Shown here piece by piece: positions 1 through 4,645 of a stretch of DNA of 5,788 nucleotides. The stretch lies in contig JAEDNG010000063.1 of the NCBI GenBank assembly GCA_016302625.1, forward strand, positions 1 to 5,788, given 5' to 3'. Origin of the DNA: Clostridiaceae bacterium (GTDB lineage Bacteria; Bacillota; Clostridia; Oscillospirales; Acutalibacteraceae). Both the position numbers and the translations under genes were made by a program. A model generated the notes under the pieces. It saw only the letters and a program-made list of their open reading frames with translations. It had not been told where the DNA came from and searched no databases. Each line of letters opens with the position of its first letter. The first letter of the stretch is position 1.

Positions 1-1035
1 AATACCCGCCAATATAACACCCGCAATGATTGCCGGTAAAATACCGTGAGTGCTTATAAGCTTTGCAATTGCAACCATAACGCGCTCGGTATCGGAAAGC
101 TCACCGATAGCTCCGCTTTTTACCATGCCGAAGCCGACTATACCGATAAGAATTGCCGCCGCCATTGAAATTACAACCCAAACCGCGGCTATGCGGCGTG
201 AGGTTTTAAGCTTTTTCGCGTCGTTAATAGCCATAAAGCGCAAAAGAATGTGCGGCATACCGAAATATCCGAGTCCCCACGCAAGAGTGGATGCGATAGT
301 CAGCGCGTTGTAGGGCGCTGTGCCCTCTGAACCTGCGTATACTTCCGTAAAGCTCACAAAGCCCGGAATTGCTTTAACATTCGCAACAACCTGATCCCAG
401 CCGCCGGCGGAATTTATACCGAAAAGCAACACTACGATAAGAGCCACGGTCATTACAATACTCTGAACAAGGTCGGTTGTAGACGCGGCAAGGAAACCGC
501 CCAAGGTTGTGTAAGCCACGATAACCACCGCGCTTATAATCATTGCGGTCGTATAGTCCATACCAAAAAGCGTGTTAAACAGCTTTCCGCAGGCGGAAAA
601 GCCGGACGCGGTGTACGGAACGAAGAAAACAATAATGATAAGCGCAGAAATAAGGCTTAAAATGTTCTTTTTGTCCTTATAGCGCTTTGAAAAGAAATCC
701 GGGATTGTAAAAGCGTCTATTTTGCTTGAATAACGCCTGATTCTTTTCGCCACAATCAAAAAGTTAAGATATGTACCGATTGCAAGACCGATTGCCGTCC
801 ACGAAGCCTCCGCAAAGCGCCCCGCCATGGCAAGACCCGGAAGCCCCATTAAAAGCCACGAGCTCATGTCCGACGCTTCCGCGCTCATCGCGGTAACAAG
901 CGGCCCCAATTTTCTGCCGCCCAAATAAAAATCGTCCGAGCTTTTGTTTTTCTTTGTGAAAACTATTCCGATTACTATCATCGCCGCAAGATATGCGAAA
1001 ATCGCAATCAGGATACAAATATCCGCAGTACTCAT
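1..1035 (-). CDS. putP: Sodium/proline symporter PutP, N-terminal 345 residues (runs off the left edge)
   Basis: Sodium:solute symporter of the SSS family, which imports L-proline with Na+ through the cytoplasmic membrane. The frame is open from the ATG at 1035 to base 1, giving 345 of about 500 residues. The start is set by GGAGGAG at 1041-1047, five bases upstream. After a first membrane helix (residues about 6-26) comes LGGRKLGP (38-45), then the family's second-helix motif at 48-66 with the Na+-binding aspartate D56 (Asp55 in E. coli PutP). WGLGYFGMPHILLRFMA follows at about 268-284, matching E. coli WGLGYFGQPHILARFMA. The sequence stops at the helix carrying ILAG, just before the expected Ser/Thr of the second half of the Na+ site, so that site cannot be checked. 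Compared with E. coli SAGASDMSGW, this protein reads SAEASDMSSW. The gene lies downstream of the tetR gene on the same strand. Proline is the likeliest substrate; another SSS substrate is possible. Confidence 0.9.
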   Translation of the reverse strand, partial: MSTADICILIAIFAYLAAMIVIGIVFTKKNKSSDDFYLGGRKLGPLVTAMSAEASDMSSWLLMGLPGLAMAGRFAEASWTAIGLAIGTYLNFLIVAKRIRRYSSKIDAFTIPDFFSKRYKDKKNILSLISALIIIVFFVPYTASGFSACGKLFNTLFGMDYTTAMIISAVVIVAYTTLGGFLAASTTDLVQSIVMTVALIVVLLFGINSAGGWDQVVANVKAIPGFVSFTEVYAGSEGTAPYNALTIASTLAWGLGYFGMPHILLRFMAINDAKKLKTSRRIAAVWVVISMAAAILIGIVGFGMVKSGAIGELSDTERVMVAIAKLISTHGILPAIIAGVILAGI

Positions 1036-1065
1036 TAATACTCCTCCAAATAAAAATTACAAGTT

Positions 1066-1094
1066 ATTTTATCACAAATAAAATCAGAACGCAA
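1066..1094 (-). promoter_or_regulatory. Predicted sigma-A-type promoter of putP
   Basis: On the minus strand TTGCGT (1089-1094) and TAAAAT (1066-1071) are separated by 17 bases. TG one base upstream of the -10 makes an extended -10. Transcription would start near 1059, giving a short leader before the GGAGGAG site. The -35 matches the consensus at only three positions, which suits a promoter that needs an activator or the extended -10. A second, weaker TATAAT lies at 1167-1172 on the same strand without a convincing -35. Confidence 0.45.
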
Positions 1095-1105
1095 TAGAGA
1101 ATAAA

Positions 1106-1129
1106 GTATATACTAAATTTAGTATATAC
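1106..1129. promoter_or_regulatory. Perfect 24-bp palindrome upstream of putP, probable operator
   Basis: The arm GTATATACTAAA (1106-1117) is followed with no gap by its exact reverse complement (1118-1129). The symmetry stops at 1105/1130. It sits 11 bases upstream of the predicted putP -35, with its centre about 58 bases before the predicted start point. It is long and uninterrupted, contains only two G and two C, and is flanked by moderately T-rich DNA, so a dimeric regulator's site is more likely than a terminator. The neighbouring TetR protein is the obvious but unproven candidate to bind it. Confidence 0.55.
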
Positions 1130-1217
1130 CTTTGTTTTTTGCCGATATTTTCTTTATTTAAAAGGAATTATAATTAGACTAAAGTACAGACTGAAATAAA
1201 TATTAAAAATAAAATAT

Positions 1218-1808
1218 TTACTTTTTACGACAAAATCCGCCCAAAAACATACCAATCATGCCCTCAGAATAGCGGCAGAGCGAGTAATCGCCCTCGCAGA
1301 TGCACCAGTCATAAAGCATAGCGCGCTCATAAACCGCGTAAGCCTTTACGATATCGTTCGCCGAAACCGTGTCGGTAAGCTCCCCCGCCTGCTGACCCTC
1401 GATTATGATTTTTCTAAGCAGCTTATAATAGGTTCGGTCGCGGTCGAGGAGATGCTTTTGTCCCTTTGTTATAAGCTGAGTTGACAAAAGCCTCGCCAGC
1501 AAATCGACCGAAATGCTGTTGTCAATCATAAGAAATAACTCGCGGTTTAAGTAAACCAGCTTGTCAAAGGCGGTCATCCGGGGTGTAAGATTGTCCTTCA
1601 ATTCCTCGTATTTCTCGTCAAAAAGGTAGGAAAGGGAGGAAAGCAAAGAATCCTTTGAATCGAAATAATGATAAAAAGAGCCTTTTGATGTTCCGCTTTT
1701 GGCTACGATCTCATCAACCGTCGTATCGTCGTAGCCCTTTTCGTAAAAAAGCTCCCACGCGGCGGAAACAATTTTACCCTTGGTGTTTTTTCCGTTTTCC
1801 TTTGACAT
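1218..1808 (-). CDS. TetR/AcrR-family transcriptional regulator
   Basis: One-component regulator of 196 residues, typical for TetR/AcrR proteins, which usually repress as dimers and release DNA on binding a small ligand. The N-terminal DNA-binding domain covers about residues 11-58. KIVSAAWELFYEKGYDDTTV forms the first helices, and DEIVAKSGTSKGSFYHYF (32-49) is the helix-turn-helix with the family's typical G-S/T-FYxYF ending. The rest is an all-helical ligand domain without a recognisable ligand signature; YDWCICEGDYSL near the C-terminus is distinctive. The frame stays open upstream to 2024, but I chose the ATG at 1808 because GGAGG (1816-1820) lies seven bases before it, the TetR domain begins just after it, and a longer form would overlap the divergent gene. 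It is divergent from the DUF6512 gene (78-bp gap) and precedes putP on the same strand. No clear terminator follows it. The effector and targets are unknown. Confidence 0.9.
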   Translation of the reverse strand: MSKENGKNTKGKIVSAAWELFYEKGYDDTTVDEIVAKSGTSKGSFYHYFDSKDSLLSSLSYLFDEKYEELKDNLTPRMTAFDKLVYLNRELFLMIDNSISVDLLARLLSTQLITKGQKHLLDRDRTYYKLLRKIIIEGQQAGELTDTVSANDIVKAYAVYERAMLYDWCICEGDYSLCRYSEGMIGMFLGGFCRKK

Positions 1809-1822
1809 ACCGTCGCCTCCGT

Positions 1823-1851
1823 TTGCTGTAATAAACGTTAAAAAATACAAT
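1823..1851 (+). promoter_or_regulatory. Possible promoter of the DUF6512 gene
   Basis: TTGCTG (1823-1828) and TACAAT (1846-1851) are separated by 17 bases in the divergent spacer, pointing to the gene at 1887. The -35 is weak (three of six) and the -10 is good (five of six). The 8-mer ATATACTA at 1850-1857, also present in both arms of the putP palindrome, overlaps the end of the -10. I found no equally good promoter for the tetR gene in this spacer. Confidence 0.35.
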
Positions 1852-1886
1852 ATACTATTATTAAGAATAAAAAAGGGAGAAATACA

Positions 1887-2393
1887 ATGAAAAAGAGCTC
1901 TGCTTTGCTTGAATTTTTGATTATAGGAATCGTCGGCACTCTCTGGCATTTTATATATGAATGGTCGGGCGATAATGCTGTTGTCGGAATTATCGCCCCC
2001 GTAAACGAAAGCGTTTGGGAGCACCTTAAACTGCTCTTCTTCCCCACTGTTATATATTCTGTAATTGAATATTTGATTTTAAAGGACCGACCCGAAAACT
2101 ATATTGCCGCTTCGACTTTGGGACTTTTTGCAGGTATGCTTGCCATCGTTACGTTTTTCTATACCTATACCGGAATATTAGGCTATAATGTGAGCGCACT
2201 TGACATTCTGAGTTTTTTTATCGGTCTTTTCACCATGCTCATCATAAAAAAACGGATACTACGCAAAAAGGCCTTCTGCTCGAAAACCGCAAAATATGCT
2301 TCGCTGTTTTTTATTATACTGGTTGCGTTTTTGTTCGGCTTTTGGTCCTATAATCCTCCGTCAATCGCGATTTTCACACCGCCCGTCATGTAA
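1887..2393 (+). CDS. DUF6512 family membrane protein
   Basis: Small hydrophobic membrane protein of 168 residues with no assigned biochemical role. I recognise it as DUF6512 by the pattern LWHFIYEWSGDNAVVG (about 19-34), NESVWEHLKLLFFP (about 40-53), FYTYTGILG (about 91-99) and a C-terminal FGFWSYNPP (about 151-159). Roughly five hydrophobic segments can be seen, near residues 8-23, 46-65, 72-92, 103-120 and 136-154, with a basic stretch KKRILRKK between the last two. The conserved H, E, W and N residues near the membrane edges hint at a binding site, but no function is known to me. GGGAGA at 1875-1880 sets the start, six bases upstream of the ATG. It stands alone, divergent from the tetR gene, and ends in its own terminator. 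The arrangement suggests TetR control, as with many regulator-target pairs; this is inference. Confidence 0.8.
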   Translation: MKKSSALLEFLIIGIVGTLWHFIYEWSGDNAVVGIIAPVNESVWEHLKLLFFPTVIYSVIEYLILKDRPENYIAASTLGLFAGMLAIVTFFYTYTGILGYNVSALDILSFFIGLFTMLIIKKRILRKKAFCSKTAKYASLFFIILVAFLFGFWSYNPPSIAIFTPPVM

Positions 2394-2422
2394 AGGCAGG
2401 CGGTGTTAATTTGTTTATTTTT
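2376..2422 (+). terminator. Rho-independent terminator of the DUF6512 gene, overlapping its stop codon
   Basis: ACACCGCC (2376-2383) pairs with GGCGGTGT (2399-2406) in an 8-bp stem, with a 15-base loop and then a T-rich tail at 2407-2422. The left arm lies within the last codons of the gene and the TAA stop (2391-2393) is in the loop. The large loop and broken T-run make it less than ideal, but the GC-rich stem stands out in AT-rich surroundings. Confidence 0.6.
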
Positions 2423-2439
2423 AATGTCGCATACTCCCG

Positions 2440-2467
2440 TTGCCGATTATATCATAAAAAGTATTAT
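2440..2467 (+). promoter_or_regulatory. Possible promoter of the DUF421-DUF4363 operon
   Basis: TTGCCG (2440-2445) and TATTAT (2462-2467) have a 16-base spacer, giving a leader of about 40 bases before the ATG at 2515. A different reading is a forespore-type (sigma-G-like) promoter, GCATA at 2429-2433 and CATAAAA at 2453-2459 with a 19-base spacer. Both are imperfect and the DNA is AT-rich, so neither is secure. Confidence 0.3.
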
Positions 2468-2514
2468 TTTTCAATATTTTAAACCTAGCTGTCAATAATA
2501 ATATCGGTGATAAA

Positions 2515-3192
2515 ATGATTATTACGATTATCAGAACGGTAATACTTTATGTTTTCGTAACCTTAGGTATTCGTCTTATGGGAAAGCGACAAATCGGTGA
2601 AATGCAGCCGAACGAGCTTGTCGTGACGCTGCTAATTTCCGAAATTGCCGCTATTCCGCTTCAGGACACCTCCCAGCCGATTATAGACGGTGTGGTTGCG
2701 ATTTTTATGCTCGTGATACTCGAGATCATAATTTCGGTTATATCAATGAAAAGCATGTTTATGCGGAAAATAATGAACGGAAAATCGGCTGTCATAATCA
2801 AAAACGGAGTTATTGACCAAAACGTTATGCGAAGAGTCCGCATGACGGTGCTCGACCTTGTAGAGCTTCTGCGCGGTCAGAACGTATTCGATATTTCAAC
2901 CGTCGCTTTCGCCGTGCTTGAGGTTAACGGGAATTTAAGTGTGCTCCTGAAATCACCCGAACAGCCAGCGACCGCCGGCGACCTTAATATAGAAAAGGAA
3001 GATGCCCTTCTGCCGCTGCCGGTTATAAGCGACGGCAAAATAATAAAGGAATCCTTGGGCGCGCTGGAAATTGACGAAAACGACGTCACTGAAACGGTAA
3101 AAGCCAATAAAACCGAGGTTAAAAAGGTATTTTTAATGACCATGGACAGATATAAAAATATCAGTATTATAAAAATGAGGGAAAAAGAATGA
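2515..3192 (+). CDS. DUF421 / YetF-like membrane protein
   Basis: Membrane protein of 225 residues of the DUF421 family (Bacillus subtilis YetF, YrbG, YdfS and relatives). Three membrane helices lie near residues 2-20, 34-50 and 57-78. The family signature GKRQIGEMQPNELVVTLLIS (23-42) bridges helices one and two, followed by EIAAIPLQD. The soluble YetF-type domain starts near residue 85 (NGKSAVIIKNGVID) and includes LVELLRGQNVFD (116-127), VAFAVLEVNG and LPLPVISDGKI (about 167-177); the last strand is KKVFLMTMDR. The start is set by GGTGAT (2506-2511), which pairs with the 3' part of the anti-Shine-Dalgarno sequence and so sits close to the ATG. Its TGA overlaps the next gene's ATG, so the two are probably translated together. 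DUF421 proteins have been linked to the spore membrane in Bacillus, including the 2Duf protein of spore heat-resistance elements. A spore role here is inference. Confidence 0.88.
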   Translation: MIITIIRTVILYVFVTLGIRLMGKRQIGEMQPNELVVTLLISEIAAIPLQDTSQPIIDGVVAIFMLVILEIIISVISMKSMFMRKIMNGKSAVIIKNGVIDQNVMRRVRMTVLDLVELLRGQNVFDISTVAFAVLEVNGNLSVLLKSPEQPATAGDLNIEKEDALLPLPVISDGKIIKESLGALEIDENDVTETVKANKTEVKKVFLMTMDRYKNISIIKMREKE

Positions 3193-3563
3193 AAAGACTT
3201 ATACCCGCCGGAATACTGCTTATTGCGGTAATCGTTTCATATGTTTTAAGCTTACGTTATATTTCCGTCACCTGCGATAAAGCCGAAAAGCTTGTTTTGC
3301 AGTGCGAGGAGGAATACAAAAACGGCGGAAATCCATGCGCTGTCACAGAAGAACTGACCGATATGTGGGACGAAAAGGAAAAAATCCTCTCGTTCTTTGT
3401 CAATCACGACAGAATAGATGAGATAGAATTAGAGTTATCCTCTCTTTCGGTTTTGTCGGAAAGCAACGAAGAAATACTATTTTATGAGCACATTGAAAAT
3501 ATTAAAATGCTTTTGCATCAGGTGAAAGAGGACACGGAAATAAGCACGCACAGCATATTTTAA
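3189..3563 (+). CDS. DUF4363 family protein, coupled to the DUF421 gene
   Basis: Protein of 124 residues that I recognise as DUF4363, a family often found beside DUF421 genes in clostridia; its function is unknown. One N-terminal membrane helix or uncleaved signal anchor (residues about 4-22) follows the basic MKR. The rest is charged and probably helical and outside the cell: CEEEYKNGG (about 38-46), then WDEKEKILSFFVNHDRIDEIELELSSLS (about 60-87) and EHIENIKMLLHQV (about 101-113). The WxxxxxxLxxFxxHxxIDxIE pattern is the most conserved part as I recall the family. GAGGG at 3177-3181, seven bases before the ATG, lies inside the end of the DUF421 gene, and the ATGA overlap indicates coupled translation. 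A complex between this protein and DUF421 in the membrane is a reasonable inference. No strong terminator follows; only an AT-rich hairpin is seen at 3582-3609. Confidence 0.82.
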   Translation: MKRLIPAGILLIAVIVSYVLSLRYISVTCDKAEKLVLQCEEEYKNGGNPCAVTEELTDMWDEKEKILSFFVNHDRIDEIELELSSLSVLSESNEEILFYEHIENIKMLLHQVKEDTEISTHSIF

Positions 3564-3577
3564 TGAATAAATATTCA
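3564..3577. promoter_or_regulatory. ARG-box-like palindrome (possible ArgR/AhrC operator)
   Basis: TGAATAAATATTCA is a full match to the arginine-repressor box core TGAAT-WWWW-ATTCA, with A before it and AG after it. It starts right after the stop of the DUF4363 gene and lies about 120 bases before the -35 of the amino-acid ABC operon. ARG boxes usually work in pairs. A weaker relative, TGCAT-AATT-ATGAG, is at 3593-3606, and its near-inverse is at 3674-3687, next to the promoter. The match is seen directly; binding by ArgR is inference. Confidence 0.4.
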
Positions 3578-3581
3578 AGAA

Positions 3582-3609
3582 TAACTCATATTTGCATAAT
3601 TATGAGTTA
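3582..3609. repeat. AT-rich hairpin after the DUF4363 gene
   Basis: TAACTCATA (3582-3590) pairs with TATGAGTTA (3601-3609) around a 10-base loop. It has no GC-rich stem and no run of T after it, so it would be a poor terminator. It overlaps one copy of the longer inverted repeat described separately and is more likely part of a protein-binding region. Confidence 0.4.
3591..3605 (+). repeat. Left copy of a 15-bp inverted repeat
   Basis: TTTGCATAATTATGA here is repeated exactly in reverse complement at 3675-3689, with 69 bases between the copies. The core CATAATTATG is itself palindromic, so each copy can act as a two-fold symmetric site. It is probably one of a pair of operators for the ABC operon. 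Confidence 0.5.
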
Positions 3610-3674
3610 ATTGTCAATTTCAGCTCGGTAAAAATAAAAAATATGCATTTATTTTAATAATATTCAAAAAAATA

Positions 3675-3689
3675 TCATAATTATGCAAA
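3675..3689 (-). repeat. Right copy of the 15-bp inverted repeat, beside the -35
   Basis: TCATAATTATGCAAA is the reverse complement of 3591-3605. It ends six bases before the -35 box of the ABC operon, where a bound protein could block or contact RNA polymerase, or join with the upstream copy by looping. Half-box sequences TGCAT (3644-3648) and ATTCA (3662-3666) lie between the copies. Confidence 0.5.
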
Positions 3690-3695
3690 AATATA

Positions 3696-3724
3696 TTGAC
3701 AAGCAGGACGTAAGGTGCTATAAT
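3696..3724 (+). promoter_or_regulatory. Fully consensus promoter of the amino-acid ABC operon
   Basis: TTGACA (3696-3701) and TATAAT (3719-3724) are exact consensus boxes with the ideal 17-base spacer, and TG at 3716-3717 adds an extended -10. Transcription should start near 3731, leaving a leader of about 38 bases with no room for a riboswitch or T-box. Such a strong promoter before a transporter suggests tight repression when the substrate is plentiful. A small inverted repeat, AATTC (3722-3726) and GAATT (3733-3737), spans the start point. Confidence 0.9.
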
Positions 3725-3768
3725 TCAAAACAGAATTTAAAATTAAACTTTTAAAGGGGATTTTTCAA

Positions 3769-4578
3769 ATGAAAAAATTTTCAAAAATCGTAAGCGTTTT
3801 AGCCGCTTTGGCTATCGCAGCTCTCTGCTGCGGCTGCGGCTCAAACACACCAGACACAAAAAGTGATACTACAGACTCAAAAGCTTCTATGACCGTCACT
3901 GAGGGCAAGCTTATCATGGCTACCAACGCCGAGTTCCCGCCCTATGAGTACAAAGAGGGCGACAAAATTGTAGGTATTGACGCCGAGGTTGCAAAGCTTA
4001 TCGCCGACAAATTAAATCTCGAGCTTGAAATCGCCGACGTTGACTTTGACTCCATCATTCCCGGCGTTCAGTCCGGTAAGTATGACATGGGCATGGCCGG
4101 TATGACCGTTACCGACGAGAGAAAGGAAAAGGTTAATTTCTCCGATTCCTATGCGACAGGCGTTCAGGTAGTAATCGTTAAAGAGGACAGCGATATTAAG
4201 ACCACCGCCGATTTAAACGGCAAAAAAATCGGCGCTCAGCAGGGCACAACCGGTTATATCTACGCTTCAGACACTGTTGAAAACGGCGGTTTCGGCGAGG
4301 AAAACGTTACAGGCTATCAAAACGGCGCGCTTGCTGTTGAGGCATTAAAGGGCGGCAAGATTGACTGCGTTATAATCGACAATGAGCCGGCTAAGGCTTA
4401 TGTCGCCGCTAACGAGGGACTTAAAATTCTTGACACCGAATATGTTACCGAGGATTACGCAATCTGCTTTGCAAAGAGCAACACCGAGCTTCAGACAAAG
4501 GTAAACGACGCGCTTAAGGAGCTTATCGCCGACGGTTCGGTTAAAAAGGTTGTCGACACATATATTAAGGCTGACTAA
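3769..4578 (+). CDS. Amino-acid ABC transporter substrate-binding lipoprotein (SBP family 3)
   Basis: Lipid-anchored extracellular receptor of 269 residues that captures an amino acid and delivers it to the permease encoded next. A signal peptide (residues 1-22, MKKFSK then a hydrophobic Ala/Leu stretch) ends in LCCGC. C23, after G22, is the likeliest lipidated cysteine, although the cysteines at 20-21 make the lipobox atypical. A Ser/Thr/Asp-rich linker (25-44) follows. The family-3 fold starts at LIMATNAEFPPYEY (48-61), with VGIDAEVAKLIA (68-79). Ligand-contact positions of the HisJ/LAO type are visible: GMT (111-113) and R118 in TDERKEKVNFSDSY, GTTG (159-162), and D204 in IIDNEPA. The Arg and Asp would clamp the ligand's carboxylate and amino groups. 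AAAGGGGA at 3753-3760 sets the start. Basic amino acids (arginine or lysine) are my best guess from the DNEPA type and the ARG-box-like sites; cystine or glutamine cannot be excluded. Confidence 0.92.
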   Translation: MKKFSKIVSVLAALAIAALCCGCGSNTPDTKSDTTDSKASMTVTEGKLIMATNAEFPPYEYKEGDKIVGIDAEVAKLIADKLNLELEIADVDFDSIIPGVQSGKYDMGMAGMTVTDERKEKVNFSDSYATGVQVVIVKEDSDIKTTADLNGKKIGAQQGTTGYIYASDTVENGGFGEENVTGYQNGALAVEALKGGKIDCVIIDNEPAKAYVAANEGLKILDTEYVTEDYAICFAKSNTELQTKVNDALKELIADGSVKKVVDTYIKAD

Positions 4579-4593
4579 TTAACTTAAAAATTA

Positions 4594-4622
4594 GGGGCGG
4601 TTTTCTGACCGCCCTGTTTTTT
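4594..4622 (+). terminator. Internal terminator/attenuator between binding protein and permease
   Basis: GGGCGG (4595-4600) pairs with CCGCCC (4609-4614) around an 8-base loop, extended by a G-T pair (4594/4615), and is followed by six T (4617-4622). This is a good intrinsic terminator 16 bases after the SBP stop codon. No promoter is evident between it and the permease, so partial read-through would feed the downstream genes. It may also protect the 3' end of the SBP message. Both effects raise receptor over permease levels. Confidence 0.85.
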
Positions 4623-4645
4623 AGTATATGAAAGGAGCAAATGCT

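Noticed and set aside
50..313. 87-residue open frame on the plus strand
   Set aside because: Antisense to putP, with no ribosome site and low-complexity Ile/Ala/Thr content typical of the complement of a membrane gene.
764..1018. 84-residue open frame on the minus strand
   Set aside because: It is a different frame on the same strand as putP. The putP frame has full family motifs and a ribosome site; this one has neither.
1106..1140. The 24-bp palindrome plus following T-rich stretch as a plus-strand terminator
   Set aside because: No plus-strand gene ends there; both neighbours are on the minus strand, and the stem has almost no G or C.
1809..2024. N-terminal extension of the TetR protein to residue 268
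   Set aside because: It overlaps the DUF6512 gene in antisense, has no ribosome site and lies outside the TetR domain; ATG 1808 with GGAGG is clearly better.
1838..2047. 69-residue minus-strand frame across the divergent spacer
   Set aside because: Antisense to DUF6512, no ribosome site, no recognisable protein features.
2661..3143. Two minus-strand frames (60 and 88 residues) under the DUF421 gene
   Set aside because: Complement shadows of a well-supported gene, without translation signals.
3725..3768. Riboswitch or T-box leader before the binding-protein gene
   Set aside because: The predicted leader is only about 38 bases and contains no stable structure.
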